DNA from: Deroplatys truncata
Taxonomy: Eukaryota > Arthropoda > Insecta > Mantodea > Mantidae
DNA: 64,000 nt
Assembly (NCBI GenBank): GCA_030765065.1
Contig: CM060977.1
Span: 92,769,795-92,833,794 of the forward strand
Reading direction: 5' to 3'
Every line of letters begins with the position of its first letter. Position 1 is the first letter of the stretch. A program made the translations under genes and the position numbers. The notes beneath the pieces were generated by a model, which saw nothing but the letters and a program-made list of their open reading frames with translations, ran no database searches and was not told where the DNA came from. Of the stretch, positions 1-12,739 are shown one piece after another.

Positions 1-16
1 AAGAGAGCGGCACTAA

Positions 17-2640
17 CGGCCAGCTACCAACACCAGATTCAACATCCCAGGATACAAGATATACCGAACCGACCGTGACAGGCAAGGCGGAGGTACAGCT
101 TTGATAATCAAACACACAGTACGACACGAACAAGCCCCTCTACCGCCCCTTACGCGCCTGGAGGCCTCTGGCGCCTACGTCACCATTAACAACACTCGCA
201 CTCTTGTCGTAGCAGCGTACAATCCCCCGGGAAACATAGACATTAACGACCTGGACGCACTGCTCAACGTACGCAATGCCATCCTTATTGCAGGGGACCT
301 CAATGCTAAGCACCTTATTTGGAACTGTCGCACGACCAATTCAGCGGGCACAAAATTACTAAGACATGAAAACAACTCTGACTACGTCATACACGCTCCT
401 ACAGAATACACCTACTTGCCACATCAACGCAATCAACAACCGGACATTCTGGACATAGCGCTCGTCCGCCACCTAAACCCCAGGGTGAATCTCACGGTAG
501 TCAACGCACTATCCTCTGACCACCTTCCAGTACTCATACACCTCGACGGCCCATTAGATCCAGAAGTGCAACCGCCAAAACGTAACTACAACAGAGCAAA
601 TTGGGACACTTATGGCCGAATCTTGACTAACGAATTACAGCAGAGTGAAATCTCCTCAGCCGAAGAACTTGAAACTGCGGTTGCGAACATTGAGAACACC
701 ATTCAGTATGCCATTACTGCAGCGGTACCGCTTCATGTACCCACTCGCGGCCCCGCACCTCTCCCTACGGACATCAAGGCACTATCAGCTGCTCGCAATA
801 AAATGCGCCGCAAATGGCAACACTCCCGTCGTCCCCAGGCTCGGACGAACTTACGTGAACTGAACACTCAAATACGAAAACGCACCGCGGAATACCTAAC
901 TGCACAATGGGAGACTACAGTTAAAAATCTGGACTCCAACCACACGTCACTCTGGCGCATTGCCAAGTGCTTAACGCGCGAACGCACCTCCATTCCTCCC
1001 CTTCACACAGGCCACAGCATAGCGACCTCAGACTCAGAGAAAGCAGAGGCACTAGCTGATGCCCTTGAACACTTTTTGACACCGAACTTGGCACCGTGCT
1101 CACCCCAGTTTACTGCTGATACGGAAGCCCAAACACGTGATATACACAACGCCACCGCACATAACAAGGTTCGCAAAACGTCAGCAGCCGAAGTCAATTG
1201 GATAATTCAACACTTACCAAGAAAGAAGGCCCCTGGATTGGACACTATACCCAACGTGGCACTCAAAAACTTACCGCCCTCGGCTGTGAAACGGCTAGCC
1301 CAAATCTATAACTTTGTTCTTGGCAGCGGCCTTTTCCCACGGCGGTTGAAAACGGCCAAAATACTACACTTTCCCAAAAAGAACAAAGACCACACAAACC
1401 CCAGCAACTATCGCCCCATAAGTCTACTGAACTCCTTAAGTAAGCTACTTGAAAAGATTATACTCAAACGCTTAAATTCACCCCTCATAAAACATGACAT
1501 ACTCATATCGGAACAATTCGGCTTTCGAGCTAAGCACTCGACTACCTTACAGCTCCTGCGAATCACAGAATATATCACACGCGGCTTCAATACGAACAAA
1601 TCCACCGGGGTACTTTTCCTGGACATTGAACGGGACTTTGACCGGGTCTGGCATCCTGGACTCCTTCGTAAACTCAACACGCTCAATGTACCTGACTCTA
1701 TGCTCAAACTTATTGCCAACTACCTGCGAGATAGGAAATTTGTCTCAGCCGTGAACAACACGCTTTCCACAACACGTCCCATGGAAGCGGGCGTCCCCCA
1801 GGGCAGTATCCTCGAACCCACCCTGTTCAACATTTACATAAATGACATACCTAAGACCCAAAACACTAACCTCTACCTCTACGCTGATGATGCAGCAGTT
1901 GCTGCTCAATCGGGCAAGCCACTCTTTTACGTAACAGACTACAAACCTTCCTCACCGACTTGGAAGACTGGCTCACCAAATGGCGCATCAAGGCCAATCA
2001 AGCTAAGTGTCAAGCAGTAGTTTTCACGAAGCGCACAACCCACAGACAAGCAACACGTGCTCTGCCCCCACTTCAACTACTGGGCAAAAACATCCTCTGG
2101 ACCAACAAAGTCACGTACCTCGGCGCCGTAATGGACCAAGGTCTCACCTGGAACGAACACATAAAGCAATCCCGACACAAAGCACAAGCTCAACTGCGGA
2201 AAGTTTATCCACTCCTCCGAACTGGCTCACATATTTCACCTAGACTTGGACTTACTTTTTACAAGACGCTAATACGGCCTATACTTACATACGCCGCCCC
2301 AGTCTGGGGCTACGCAGCTGCAACCTATATTAAGCAGTTAAATAGCTTCCAAAACAAGGTTTTACGAATCATCACCGGAGTACCCGGAATAGCACCTGCG
2401 TACAAACTACACGAAGAACTACACATGCACACTGTTGAGGAATTCATCAAGAAAATAGCCTCCGACCTTTACACCAAGACCTCTCGAAACTCAAACGCAC
2501 TTATCTCAAACTTAGGCAATTATGACCCGGACTTGCAGAGACACAAGACCCCGCTCCACCTATTCGAGCAATCCTTAACTAATGACAACTCGATCATCGA
2601 TGCTAAAGTTCACTTGCTGAGACTCATGAACCAAGACTAA
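17..2640 (+). pseudogene. Jockey-type LINE ORF2 (endonuclease + reverse transcriptase), 5' part outside the window, frameshifted
   Basis: The encoded polyprotein would nick target DNA and copy the element's RNA into it. The frame is open from base 17, after a stop at 14-16. An APE-type endonuclease is first (GDLNAKH and later SDHLPV). A reverse transcriptase follows, with the fingers signature KKAPGLD, SNYRPISLL, GVPQGSIL and the catalytic YADD (codons at about 1880-1891). The first frame ends at 2020. The RT thumb and C-terminal region (LEDWLTKWRIKANQ, YLGAVMDQGLTW, RPILTYAAPVWG) continues in another frame to 2640, so a frameshift lies near 1900-1960. The GVPQGSIL and YAAPVWG signatures are typical of the Jockey group of non-LTR elements; the clade name is from recognition, not a phylogeny. 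One apparent substitution, DIERDFD, sits where DIEKAFD is usual. The element is dead as read. Confidence 0.9.
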
Positions 2641-3220
2641 CGCAATAAGCCTTCCTGCTTTCAGGCAACTCATCATAGCACACTTACAGAACACCACCGA
2701 AATCAGGTCCACGAAGGTACAACAGCAACAACAAGCTCAGCAAAACTCTACACTACAGGTATTTCACAACGCTCAGACTCCTGCCCCCACCATCCTACCC
2801 ACATAGCGCCACATGTAGACGATCCTAATTTACTCTATCACCACACCTTAATAACTTTTTACCCCCCCTTTATAACCAAACTACTAAACCACTAACCTAC
2901 TAACACCATCTATTCCCCCTGGGTGCTGCACAGACTAAGGTATGTGCTGTCTCCCAGGACTCAATTCACGCGCTCGCATGCACGGCATGCCAGCTAGAAA
3001 CTAACATTTACTAACCGGGGTGCTAACGCGGAACCCGACCACTAACTGCATGAAATCCCTCTACTAACATAGCACCCTGTTTCCCTAGACACGCATGATT
3101 AGTTTACTAACAGCATGTGCATGGGGAGACGATGTAGCCTCTGAGGATGATCGTCACCGGGGGCGGCGGGTGTGGGGCCGCCCCCACGAAAAAAAAAATA
3201 AATAAAAAAAAAAAAAAAAA
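2641..3220 (+). other. LINE 3' untranslated region and poly(A) tail
   Basis: Non-coding sequence follows the reverse transcriptase stop. It ends in an A-rich stretch (3188-3220) of A runs interrupted by T, which is the expected 3' signature of a non-LTR retrotransposon. No gene is visible. Confidence 0.7.
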
Positions 3221-3395
3221 GCCGACGCATCAGACGCTGCGATACTTTCACCGAGAAGACTTCGTCCGCGCCACTGAAGATGTCCACCGCAGTTGTGGAC
3301 GAAACGTCTGGGAAATGTTTCTTCAGCAGACCACGGCATAACAGCCCGGAAAATCATATTAGTTATAATTGTGACACCGGCCGTGAAAACCTACG
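3221..3395 (+). other. Retroelement 3'-terminal fragment with hammerhead-like fold
   Basis: CTGAAGA at 3274-3280 is followed by a hairpin (GTCCAC/GTGGAC) and GAAA at 3301-3304. This is the order of the conserved hammerhead ribozyme core. CAGACG at 3231-3236 can pair with CGTCTG at 3305-3310 as a third stem. The base next to stem III is C where a cleaving hammerhead needs U, so this copy is probably inactive. The tail (about 3330-3395) looks like the conserved 3' end of arthropod retroelements. Penelope-like elements are known to carry hammerheads, but assignment to them is an inference. Confidence 0.4.
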
Positions 3396-4357
3396 TTCTT
3401 GGATTTAGTACCTTCCAAAGATGCGACACGAAGATTTTCAAGAAAATCCTTCCACCCCAACTGCCCTTTACATGGGGCATTTTTCGAAAATGTTTATTTT
3501 ATAAAATATGGCTAACAATTTTGATTAAAATATCATAATATACCAAATTTTTATTAGTGTGCATACAAACTGTTCTTACAAAAGTTTATTTTTCTGTGTA
3601 CTTCATTTTAATCCAAATAAACCTTTGCAGAAATAGCTACATTACACATTTCGTTAAAAAGAACGATAGTCAAATGTTTAACAACTGGACGTCTCACGCT
3701 GGCTTTAAAATTCCATACCGTTTCCATGCAATCGTGAGAAATGCCTGAATGTTAAAAGGACTTTAAGAGAATGTTCAACTAATGAACAATTTTCGAAGCA
3801 TTAATAACGAATATCTCAAAAAAAAAAGTTTATGCCATAAAAACTAATTTGAAGAAAATTGAAGTCTTTTAAAGAGAATTACTTCTTGTGTGGTATGTTT
3901 TCATCTATCGCTTAACCTTTACCAGTTATACAAGATTATATAAATATTCTTCCGAATGAAGAGGACTTCACAGCTTATTTACAGAAAACTCAAGATATAT
4001 ATTTTATTTGTCGTAAATATCTTTCATATATGGTACTTTAATCAAAATCATTGGAGCCATTCTTAAAAAAAACAGAATTTTCGAAAAATGTTACATGTTA
4101 AGGGTATTTGGGTTAGGGGGAGTTTTGTTGAATATCTTCTTGTCACATCCTTGGTAAATACTGTATTCAAATTCCAAGTTCGGTATATATCCTATTTTTC
4201 GTTTTTGAGATATAATCTTCTCAGACACACAGGCAGAGATATGTTTCCAGAAAGCTTTATTTGGATTCCGGGAGCCTCAAAACATGCATTTCCAGTGAAA
4301 TCTCCCTATTGATTTTTTGGGTGGAATGCAATAGCTGTTCTATGTGCTGATAGAGTA
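3395..4357. repeat. Family A repeat: forward fragment then reverse copy
   Basis: 3395-3540 is an internal piece of family A in forward orientation, recognised by CCAAAGATGCGACACGAAG. From about 3545 to 4357 lies a reverse-orientation copy that starts near ATTAGTGTGCATACAAACTG and ends at TGATAGAGTAAAAA. Short open frames here are translations of the repeat, shared by other copies, and are not genes. Confidence 0.7.
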
Positions 4358-5175
4358 AAAACGAGCCCACGTGGTGTTTGTTCCACACAGATGATGCGAG
4401 CGTGAGGCTAACGCGGAGGGCTACAAATGTTTTTGTTGTCCGCTTCCAAGTTTGTATCGATTATAGTAAAATTTACTGCTTGTAGAGCGCCATTCCTCCA
4501 CCTCGTGTTTTAGCATTTGATCTACGTGGTACGTCAGCGATAATGGAAACAGTCATGCTCAGTCATCTCACAATTCTGGATAGTTTTTTGGGTGTAACCT
4601 CATTGTGCATTTCGTCTGATTATGTTTTTTCTTTCTTTTTATGCGGCACGTACTTTCCTATGACACGCTGCATTTGCTTTAGCAGGAAGTATTAGGTCCT
4701 AAGTTAATCGCATTATTTCGTGACCATATGCGGTAAACACAGCGCGTTTAATAAAACTAAACAACATGGTGAGAGACCCGTAGGCTGTCCTGTCAGCTAT
4801 CAACTGAAATGACCGAAATGGGTAGTGGGAGGGGGAGGGAGAGAGAGAGAGAGAGAGAAGGGGAAAGAGTAACGCTGACCATTTGAGCGCGTCAATATTT
4901 ATGATGTACGACGTAGTTTGCTTGCACTGGATCGTAAATTTGGAATATGCTCTCAGGAGCCATTTGAAATAAATTTTGTTCGTCACAAAATGCAGTGCAT
5001 TTGGTAACTTAAATTTAAAATGTACCATCCAATCGCTCTTGCAGGATTATTGACAAAAGCTCTCTTCCTCTCTCTCCGTTCTCTACCTCTCTTCCCCCTC
5101 TCCCTCTCTCATTCCCACAAACGCACATCCATTCTGAGATTTTCTTTGAAAAATCTGATGTGTTACAGTCACATG
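4358..5175. other. AT-rich interval with simple-sequence tracts
   Basis: No gene is recognisable. A GA microsatellite lies at about 4828-4866 and CT-rich tracts at about 5060-5115. These low-complexity tracts create spurious open frames. Confidence 0.5.
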
Positions 5176-5983
5176 ACTTTCTCTATTCTTGTACAAACTA
5201 TTTTACAAACGCTTATTCTTCATATGCTTCATGTTAATCGAGATATCGAGATGTTAATCTTATTGCTAATTTTCTTGTAGATGCAAGGGGAATTGGTAGG
5301 CTTTAAGAGATAGTCAAATCTTTTAAGATCTGGTTGCTATATGGAGTATTCCATTCTCTTTGCATTACCAGGACAACAAAAATTAATAACGAATTCCCAT
5401 TTGAAAAAAACTATAAGTATTGGAAAATTTAAGGGAATAAAAAGCAATATCTCGAAAATGGTTCACTCAACAACAAAAATGTATGACATAAATTGTGTAT
5501 TTTAACGTGACCTACATATTTTGTGTAGTAAAATTTTGTCTATCTCTTATGGTTTACCAGTTACGCAAAAGCCGTTCACAATGAAGAATACTTTTGGAGA
5601 CAGAAAATTTAAGATATACATTTTATTTGTCATGAAAGTATCTTAAATATATGATAGTTTAATCAAAATCGTTAGACATTTTTGAGAAAATTAAAATTTT
5701 CGAAAAATGTTCCATGTAAAGGGTAATCTGGGGTGGGGGAATTTTCTTGAAAACCTTCGCGTCACATCTCTGGAAGATACTGAACCTAAATACAAAGTTT
5801 GGTGTTTATCCGACTGTTCGTTTCTGAGTTATGCTGTTCACAGGCACAAAAACGGACATGTTTCTAAAAATACTTCTTTTGGATTTAGGGGGACTCAAAA
5901 CATGTTTTTCCTGTGTAATCTGGGTATGGAATTTTTGGGTGGAATACAATACTTTCCCTACTTACTATACGTAGTAAAAAAGT
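5176..5983 (-). repeat. Family A repeat, near-complete reverse copy
   Basis: It runs from CACATGACTTTCTCTA to TATACGTAGTAAAAAAGT. The two ends are imperfect inverted repeats of the ACTTTCTCTAC type. Interior blocks, such as TATGGTTTACCAGTTA and the GTTCCATGTAAAGGGTA block, recur across the window. Confidence 0.75.
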
Positions 5984-6214
5984 AAAAATGTGTATCCTTT
6001 CTTAGAAATTGGCCGGAAAGAAAATCCATACAATTCTGAAAGCAACTTGAACTCCCCTATGTTGCTATTTAATATGCTTATACCATGCATCTTAATTTAC
6101 TGTGGTTTGTCTTGACACATGGGGACCGCAAGACTTCTTGCGCGCCGACCGCCTGATTCGAGGATTCGAACTCCCGCCGATGCAGTTTGAAGCTGATTAT
6201 CGAGACCCAGGAGA

Positions 6215-6272
<58 letters not shown>

Positions 6273-7379
6273 TAGGATCGAACATAGCGACGAAAATGTG
6301 CTGAATTCATATTAGGAATGGGTTTTGTAGGGAAGATAGAGAAACAAAGTTTGTTGTCCTCAAAGCAGATGTATCTACCTGCGGTGGTCAACAACCTGCC
6401 TACCGGAAGTTTCGCCTTTGTATCTGGCTCGGACAGGTCGTTTACAACGGTTTCACAGCTTAGGTGGGTCAGGAAATATATGTGCCTTATCTACGATCTA
6501 AGAATGTTCGTGGGAAGATTTTAAAACTCAAAATAAGCTGTAAGAAGCAGATGTGAAAGTTGTCAAGTGGGGGGTAGCCAATAATAAAAATCATGAAACA
6601 AAATGATAGCCAATCGAAAGATCGCGTATACATCACATGATACGTTTGAACTTAAAGACGGTACGGAACTTAAGAAAGGTGGGGGAAAATGCTAAGTTTT
6701 GGCGAAAGGCGTGAAGGAGGAAAGGAAACGCCGAGACAGTGGGGTACAAACTAACCATGAGGACGGCCGAGGTACATTCCGGTACAAACTAACCACGAGG
6801 ACGGTCGACGAAACAAAATGAGAAGAAAATAATCAGAAAATTTATAGTGTAAAAATGAGGCAATTCGAGGGCTAGTCGGAGAAACACATAAGTAGCGACT
6901 TCGAAAGTGATAAGAATAACAGTGGTTTCGACGACGAAGGTGGCGGGTCGACCAGATAGGAATCTACGTAACCAAATAAAGAAATAACTCAAACTTCTCC
7001 GGCAGTATTATTAATATCTTCAAGGCAGTGTCACCACCCCTGAAAACTAGAACCTCAGCTCTACCAAAAACAAATTCCAAATCCCTGCCATCCAACCATC
7101 GAACCCAGGACTCTGAGTCCACTGAAGCAACTGCCAGGAACAACACAGATGCGTCAGAGGTCAGCGTCAAGTTACATTCTCACAACCGCTTCAAATTTAA
7201 AATTACAATGGTAATAAGCACATACATTATCATAAGATATGTTGGAAATGTTGCCCTTCTCTATCCACACATTTCTGACATCTTCTCAAGAAATTTTCAT
7301 TTCCACTCGAGAGTTCAATATCCGGAATTGAGTGAATTTCTCGCTTGAGGTTTTCTATTCATACAACAATGTACGGGGG
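5984..7379. other. Unassigned interval with AAT microsatellite and small repeats
   Basis: An (AAT)n microsatellite occupies about 6217-6271. Just left of it, on the minus strand, is a tRNA B-box-like GAGTTCGAATCC, possibly a SINE fragment. A short unit beginning GGTACAAACTAACCA occurs twice (about 6743 and 6782). The block at about 7220-7355 (CATCTTCTC ... GGAATTGAGTGAATTT) recurs diverged at about 22700-22815, so it belongs to another dispersed repeat. No gene is supported. Confidence 0.5.
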
Positions 7380-8190
7380 TTTGTTGAGTGCACCTCATTT
7401 CTTTATGACGTACATAGTAAGTAGTCGGATAAATACCAAACTTGGTATTTAAGTTTAAGGTTTAGTACCTTCCAAAGAGGCGACGCGAAGATTTTCAAGA
7501 CAATCCCTCTGTCCCAATCTATCCTTTACATGAAACAATTATCGAAATTTTTTATTTTCTAAACATTGCACAAGTCTTTTGATTAAAATGTCATACGTGA
7601 AAGATATTTACTTGAAAAATAAAATGTATATATTAAACTTTCTGAATTTTCTATATATTGAATAGCCTAGGAAATCCTCTTCATTCCGAAGGAATTTTGT
7701 ATAACTGGTAAACATTAAGCGATAGACTATAACGTACCACACAAAAATGTACATGTTTAAGACACATCATTTACTTATAATAAGTTTTTTGTAGCATAAG
7801 CCGTTTCTGAGATATTCGTCATTAAAGGTTCGAATCGTTAAATACTTGTCATTCTTTTTAACTCCCGTCGATTTTTAAACGTTTCTTGCGATTGCATGGA
7901 AACGGTACGGAATTTTAAGGCCAGTAAATAGCGTCCAGTACTTAAACATTTGACTAGCGCTGTTATATTTGTATCTATTACGAAATTTGTAATGGAGCTA
8001 TTTTTGCAAAGGTTTATTTCGATTAAAATGTAGTAGATATAAAACTAAGCTTTAGTTCGAGTCTCAAAATTTGTAGTTCCGCTGAAATGCCGATATTCAG
8101 TCTTTTGGAGGAATGCAATACCCTATCTACCTACTAGGTACGCGTTAGAAAATTTAATAAACGACAGTAGGTGGAGAAAATCATGCGAAT
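7380..8190 (+). repeat. Family A repeat, rearranged forward copy
   Basis: The left end is truncated just after CTTTATGACGTACATAG. The interior blocks follow in forward order, and the right end resembles GTAGGTGGAGAAAATCATG. Around 8050-8145 a reverse-oriented end piece is embedded, so the copy is composite. Confidence 0.65.
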
Positions 8191-8377
8191 GAAACACTCA
8201 AATGCTGAAAAGACAATAGATTCTTTCCTGAGCTGAAATTTTAATATTTTAAGCTAATATCACATTTTATACTTTGATTTTATCAGTATACTTAAACTTA
8301 AAATTGCCTATTTCCACTGTGAACCTCTCGAGCTGATGGAGAACTTGGGCAGCAGAATTGAAGCGCGTGCTCAGTAA

Positions 8378-8580
8378 TACACCGGGCGAGATGGTTCCGC
8401 AGTAACGTGCGAGGCTCGCCTTTTGGAGGTCATGGATTTGATTCCAGGGACCGGACAAGGTCACAAGGAGAATGCCGGAGTGTTTCTCTTTCTTCCACAA
8501 CGACTTTCCTATCATTTCCTCTTCCCTTTCATGTTTCAGGTTGGCTTAGAGGCTGTGCAGTGTCCGTTGGTACGGTAAGA
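8378..8580 (+). repeat. tRNA-derived SINE-like element
   Basis: The stretch has an A-box-like segment (GAGATGGTTCCGCAGTAACG) and a B-box-like segment (GGATTTGATTCC) at tRNA spacing, followed by a body with GAATGCCGG and CT-rich sequence. The same head and body layout recurs at about 36125. It is not a functional tRNA, because no clover-leaf closes cleanly. Confidence 0.5.
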
Positions 8581-9528
8581 TGGCGAATATGTTTGCTTGT
8601 TGGAATGTTCTTCTCAGATCGTCTTCTCTGAGGCGCTTACAGTAGGTAAAGTACTCCCCGGTTACACCAGAGGGAAGCCTCTCCGAGCAGCCAGCCGGTG
8701 TGACTGGACCATCACGTTTGGAATCCTTAGGGACCTCTGTGCGTCTCTGTGGCTGGGCTGTCTGCAACCTATAGCCTCCTGTAGTTCCTTCGCCTGATCT
8801 GTTCCTCCTGGGCCAGTAAGCACAAAAGATCCGCGTGGAACGAGGTGTGTCCCCTGGCCATATCCTAGTCAAAATCAGGCAGAGGAGTTTTAGTAAGTAA
8901 ACAGAGCACGGAATATAGGTGACGTCAGGTACTGTGAGGATACACTCCTCCCCCTCACAATACCCGGTCTCGTTGCGAATGTTCCGGTTTTTCGCTGCAT
9001 GCAAACCAGTGGAGAACTGTGGCAATATGCCTAAAGTAAAGAAGACGCACAAAAGCAATCACAATTAGCATCGTTTGTTGCGGATTATGGCGGGGAAATC
9101 GTCAGCCCAAATGGCGAACCATCAGTATGTCACATAGAGCTCAAAAGACGTTTAAAATATTATGTTAAACATTATGCCACATTAAACATGCCTACCCATG
9201 GTCATTACCGAGTTGCGGATGTTGATACTTTTATTACCAGTGTACAGAATATATTTCGCAAGGCACCCCCAGGAATCAAAATAATTCAGGGGACAGAATG
9301 GTAATCCCTTGGCTGCACAACCAATTGTAACTCGGTGGGGAACATGGCTACAGGCTGCATATACTATACTCAATATTAGGACAAACTTGTTAATGTAATT
9401 AATGTCTTTAATGAGAGAAAAATGCTGCTATATTTCAATGAAAGAAATAATTTCACCGTCTCTGTTTTTAAGATTTTTGGTACATTCAGAATTATTTCAG
9501 TAATATTGCAACTACCATAACATATGTA
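8581..9528. other. Unassigned interval
   Basis: GC-richer than its surroundings between about 8640 and 8960, but no protein family, RNA gene or clear repeat ends are recognised. Confidence 0.4.
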
Positions 9529-10811
9529 CAGTGTGATCCATATAAACTGAACCACTTTAATGGACCAATAATAGGACACATGTGCAACTTTGGGAGTATA
9601 TTACACATAATTGGGAGATTAGATTGTATTTTGTTCCTCAAGAAAATATTGGAAGTGTCCTTCACCGTCATCCGTACACATCTGCATTCGTTTCACCATA
9701 TTTTGTGAAGATTATATTCGCCAATGTTGCTTATTTCTTACTAGTGGATTCACGGAGTTGTCAGTCTATTCTTATACATTCTATGTTTATACTCCCATAA
9801 GAAAAAGTTCGGTGAGGTTAGGTGATCTGAGGGGTGACAGACCTTTCAAGATTATTCGATTATCAAAGAAACTGGTTACAAGTTGCATGGAGGAGTTAGA
9901 TGTATGACACGTTGCTCCATATTGCTGGAAATAACCTTCTGTCAATTCGATATCATCCAGCTGTTCCACAAATATATTGAAGATGCCCGTATAAACCGTA
10001 GTATCTACAGTCGTATTAAAGAAAATGGAACAAATAATCCTGGATGCTGACACCGTGCACTATGTTCCAACTCCTTCATTCTGCAGCTAGTGGTGTTTCG
10101 TGGATGATATGGGGATTTACAGCAGCCCAGTATCTGCTGTTCTGTGTGTTGATGTCGCCTGACAGATGAAACAATGCCTCATCTGTAAACCACGTTATGG
10201 AGAGAATGTCTGGACGTGGAATAAGAAAACCCTGAAACCATCGACAATAACGCATCGTTTTTCAAGATCTGCTTCTTTCAATTGCTGCACCATATGCACT
10301 CTGTATGGTCGCTATCCCAATTTATTCTTAGCTCTTTGACATCTGCCATATGAACAGCCTGTCTCCTGGCTCAATCGACGCAACGATTTCTTTGGAGAGA
10401 CCAAGCGTCTTCGAACATTATCAACAGACTCTGCACTCAATGATGGTCTATGCTTTACACTCTCACTGACAAGTACACCAGTGTTTCTTACTAGCGTTAA
10501 AATTGTTGCCTTTTTGGAACATCGCGTACATTGAATTCTCTCCGAAAATCCCGTTGTGTTATCAATGAATTTGTCTTCCAATACGTTTTCACAATAAAAA
10601 CACGCTCTCTGAGTACTGCGTGTTTCTGTTACCACTGCAAACTAAAGACTGTCAACAATGCCCGTAATTGCCATAAAAATCAACAAAATACTCAACAAAT
10701 GGCAGCGTTACTGATTCTTCCAGATCACTAAAACAAGTTTCACATTTCTACGAGCTTTCAGAGGGAAATTGTGGCCCATTAAAGTAGTTCAGGTTTATAT
10801 GAATCGCACTG
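9529..10811 (-). mobile_element. IS630/Tc1-type DNA transposon, complete ends, dead transposase
   Basis: 1,283 bp between TA duplications (9527-9528 and 10812-10813). Inverted ends read CAGTGTGATCCATATAAAC on the left and, reversed, CAGTGCGATTCATATAAAC on the right. The minus strand encodes a degraded transposase. At the N-terminus there is a helix-turn-helix region (VRRRLVSPKKSLRRLSQETG) in 10312-10635. A C-terminal part lies in 9787-10053, with IFFNTTVDTTVYTGIF, the second catalytic block reading QQYGATCHTS (where QQDGA is expected) and a ruined third block (SPLRSPNLTELF). Frameshifts separate the parts. The same general family as the element at 33169. Confidence 0.85.
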
Positions 10812-12189
10812 TATTTGCAAGCATAAATACTAAAATATCCGAAGCGCTTGAGGCAATAGAACAGGTTTCAGAAACATTGAGTAAGGTATAAAGCTAGAAC
10901 TTCAAAGAAAGAGTAACAAAGAAACAAGATTATTACAGAAAAGAATTCAGGATACGCAGAAATGCATAAAACGAATGTCGTGTTATGAGGTGGGGAATCT
11001 CGAGCAACTCTGATATTTAGGTTTTTTTTACTTCCTCCTAGTCAGGTGATTGGAACGTAGGTTTTTTAAAATATAACCATGTACCTTCTAATCACATGCG
11101 ATTTATGTTCAACGTATTTCGAAAATGCACTATAGTACATTGTAAAACTGACATCTAATAAAAAAGCCAATGTAACTCAAATTTCTGTTCATTAAAACAT
11201 TAACTAAATAATGAAGTAACTTTATTGCGCACTACCAATTGCTAAATATGTGTATTTTCTTCTGATACTCCGTAATCCTATCAATTTGCTTTCGAAGCAG
11301 GGTGTAGTACCTTCAACTGTTGGCATTTGTTAGCAGAGTCGCAGGCATTTCCATCTTCTCTCGCTACGAACCCTCAGTGCGTTCCTAACGTGATGGTTTA
11401 ATCACTGAAACCCCTCTGCCTGGATATAATATACTGTTGAAAAACAAAAGTAACTGAAATAATTTGGAATGCTTCCATAGCAACAGCCAGTTCTAGGATT
11501 GCGAATAGTAGAAACATCTGCTAGTTGTCAGCTCACTGAATTGTACTCTCTCCCTTTCTCCCCCTCCCTCTATGTATGTATATTTTTCATAGTTTCGGTG
11601 TTTTCCACGAGGTTATATTTCGTTGTGTAGAATTCACAAAATTCTGTTTAATTGCAAGATTCCATTGTCTTTTTTTCCGCTCTAGACATTTTCTCATTTC
11701 TATGAAATTGCATTACGCTGCAGAAAGCAAACACCACGTTTTCATGCTTCCTGACAGCATTATGCAGCGAAGTATTTCCTTTTTCTATTAAAATTGTAAT
11801 ATAATTACTTTACATTAATATTCACGCCCTTAAAATGCAAGTATGCGGAATTAATCTAGACGAGCAATTCCAGAACGTTAAAATTGTTCAGTAATAGTCA
11901 CATTGTCTGATTGGCAAGAGGGCAGAAATGTACGAATGGATTTCATTTTGGTATGCTTCTGAAAACACTGTAGTAAATCACGTAGGATATAACACGGCTC
12001 GCATGTGTTACATTCATAGGAATTTCTCTACCCACTATGCTCTATTACCTTCTCTACTAAGTAGAGTAACTAGATGGACAAGGTATTTTTATTGGTTTCA
12101 AATTATTGAAGTTATTACACAAATATTTAGTGTATGGGTCATTGACTGTACATGCATATTTAAGATACAAGATATGGTGACAAAATAAA
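10812..12189. other. AT-rich interval, nothing recognised
   Basis: No coding region, RNA gene or repeat boundary could be supported here on either strand. Confidence 0.4.
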
Positions 12190-12720
12190 CAACAGAAAAA
12201 TAAAACAAAACAAAAAAATAACAAAGAGAAAAATAGAGATAAATCACCTCTGACTAACTGAACAAATTGGACCTAACTTCGCGCACTTTAGCCAAGAAAT
12301 TGCGCACGTTTTGCCAGTTCCTCTGGTAAGCTAGTAGATCCCAACATGCCAAGCTCTTTCTTGACGGACTTGAGTTTAATTGTTCGCTGGTTCTCCCACT
12401 GAGAGCATTCCGCCATAATATGTATCCAGTCCTGTCTAAATCACAGAATGAACAGATTCTCCTGCCAGAATCGTTAGTCATTTTCTGTGCCCTTAAGCCT
12501 GCATTCTAAACCATGCCATTCCTGATCTTTCCTTTCTTCCTAAGTTAAGTATATCCAATTCAATTTTATTTCCTTTGCTAGACTTGGAGAAGATTCTATT
12601 TTACAATCCGATTCTATTTCCTGTTGGATTATGTCTCCTAGTCTTCTTTTGACACCTTTCTATATGCTTTTGTCATTTATTTCAGCTTTTTCCCATACTG
12701 ACACCTGTCCTATTCTCCTC
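12190..12720 (-). pseudogene. LINE 3' end remnant (C-terminal part of ORF2)
   Basis: On the minus strand, 12254-12481 reads ...SGRRICSFCDLDRTGYIL..., then in a neighbouring frame a segment about tryptophan/cysteine-spaced lines of the kind found after the reverse transcriptase in many insect LINEs. An A-rich stretch at the element's 3' side (12180-12240 on the plus strand) fits a tail. Several frameshifts; 5' part absent. Confidence 0.5.
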
Positions 12721-12739
12721 AAACCAAATCAACTGGCCG

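Noticed and set aside
1408-1719. Antisense open frames across the LINE
   Set aside because: Shadows of the reverse transcriptase codons.
5707-5985. Open frames of 60-120 codons beginning around a FHVKG..GW-type peptide, seen here and at 60876, 62512, 16395 and elsewhere
   Set aside because: They are translations of family A copies in the same phase. They recur only because the DNA repeats, and none has promoter, splice or domain support.
6130-6200. tRNA gene on the minus strand
   Set aside because: A B-box-like sequence is present, but no matching A box or clover-leaf. Most likely a SINE fragment.
6097-6394. Poly-Leu and poly-Ile proteins
   Set aside because: Translations of the (AAT)n microsatellite; likewise poly-Asn at 19084-19398.
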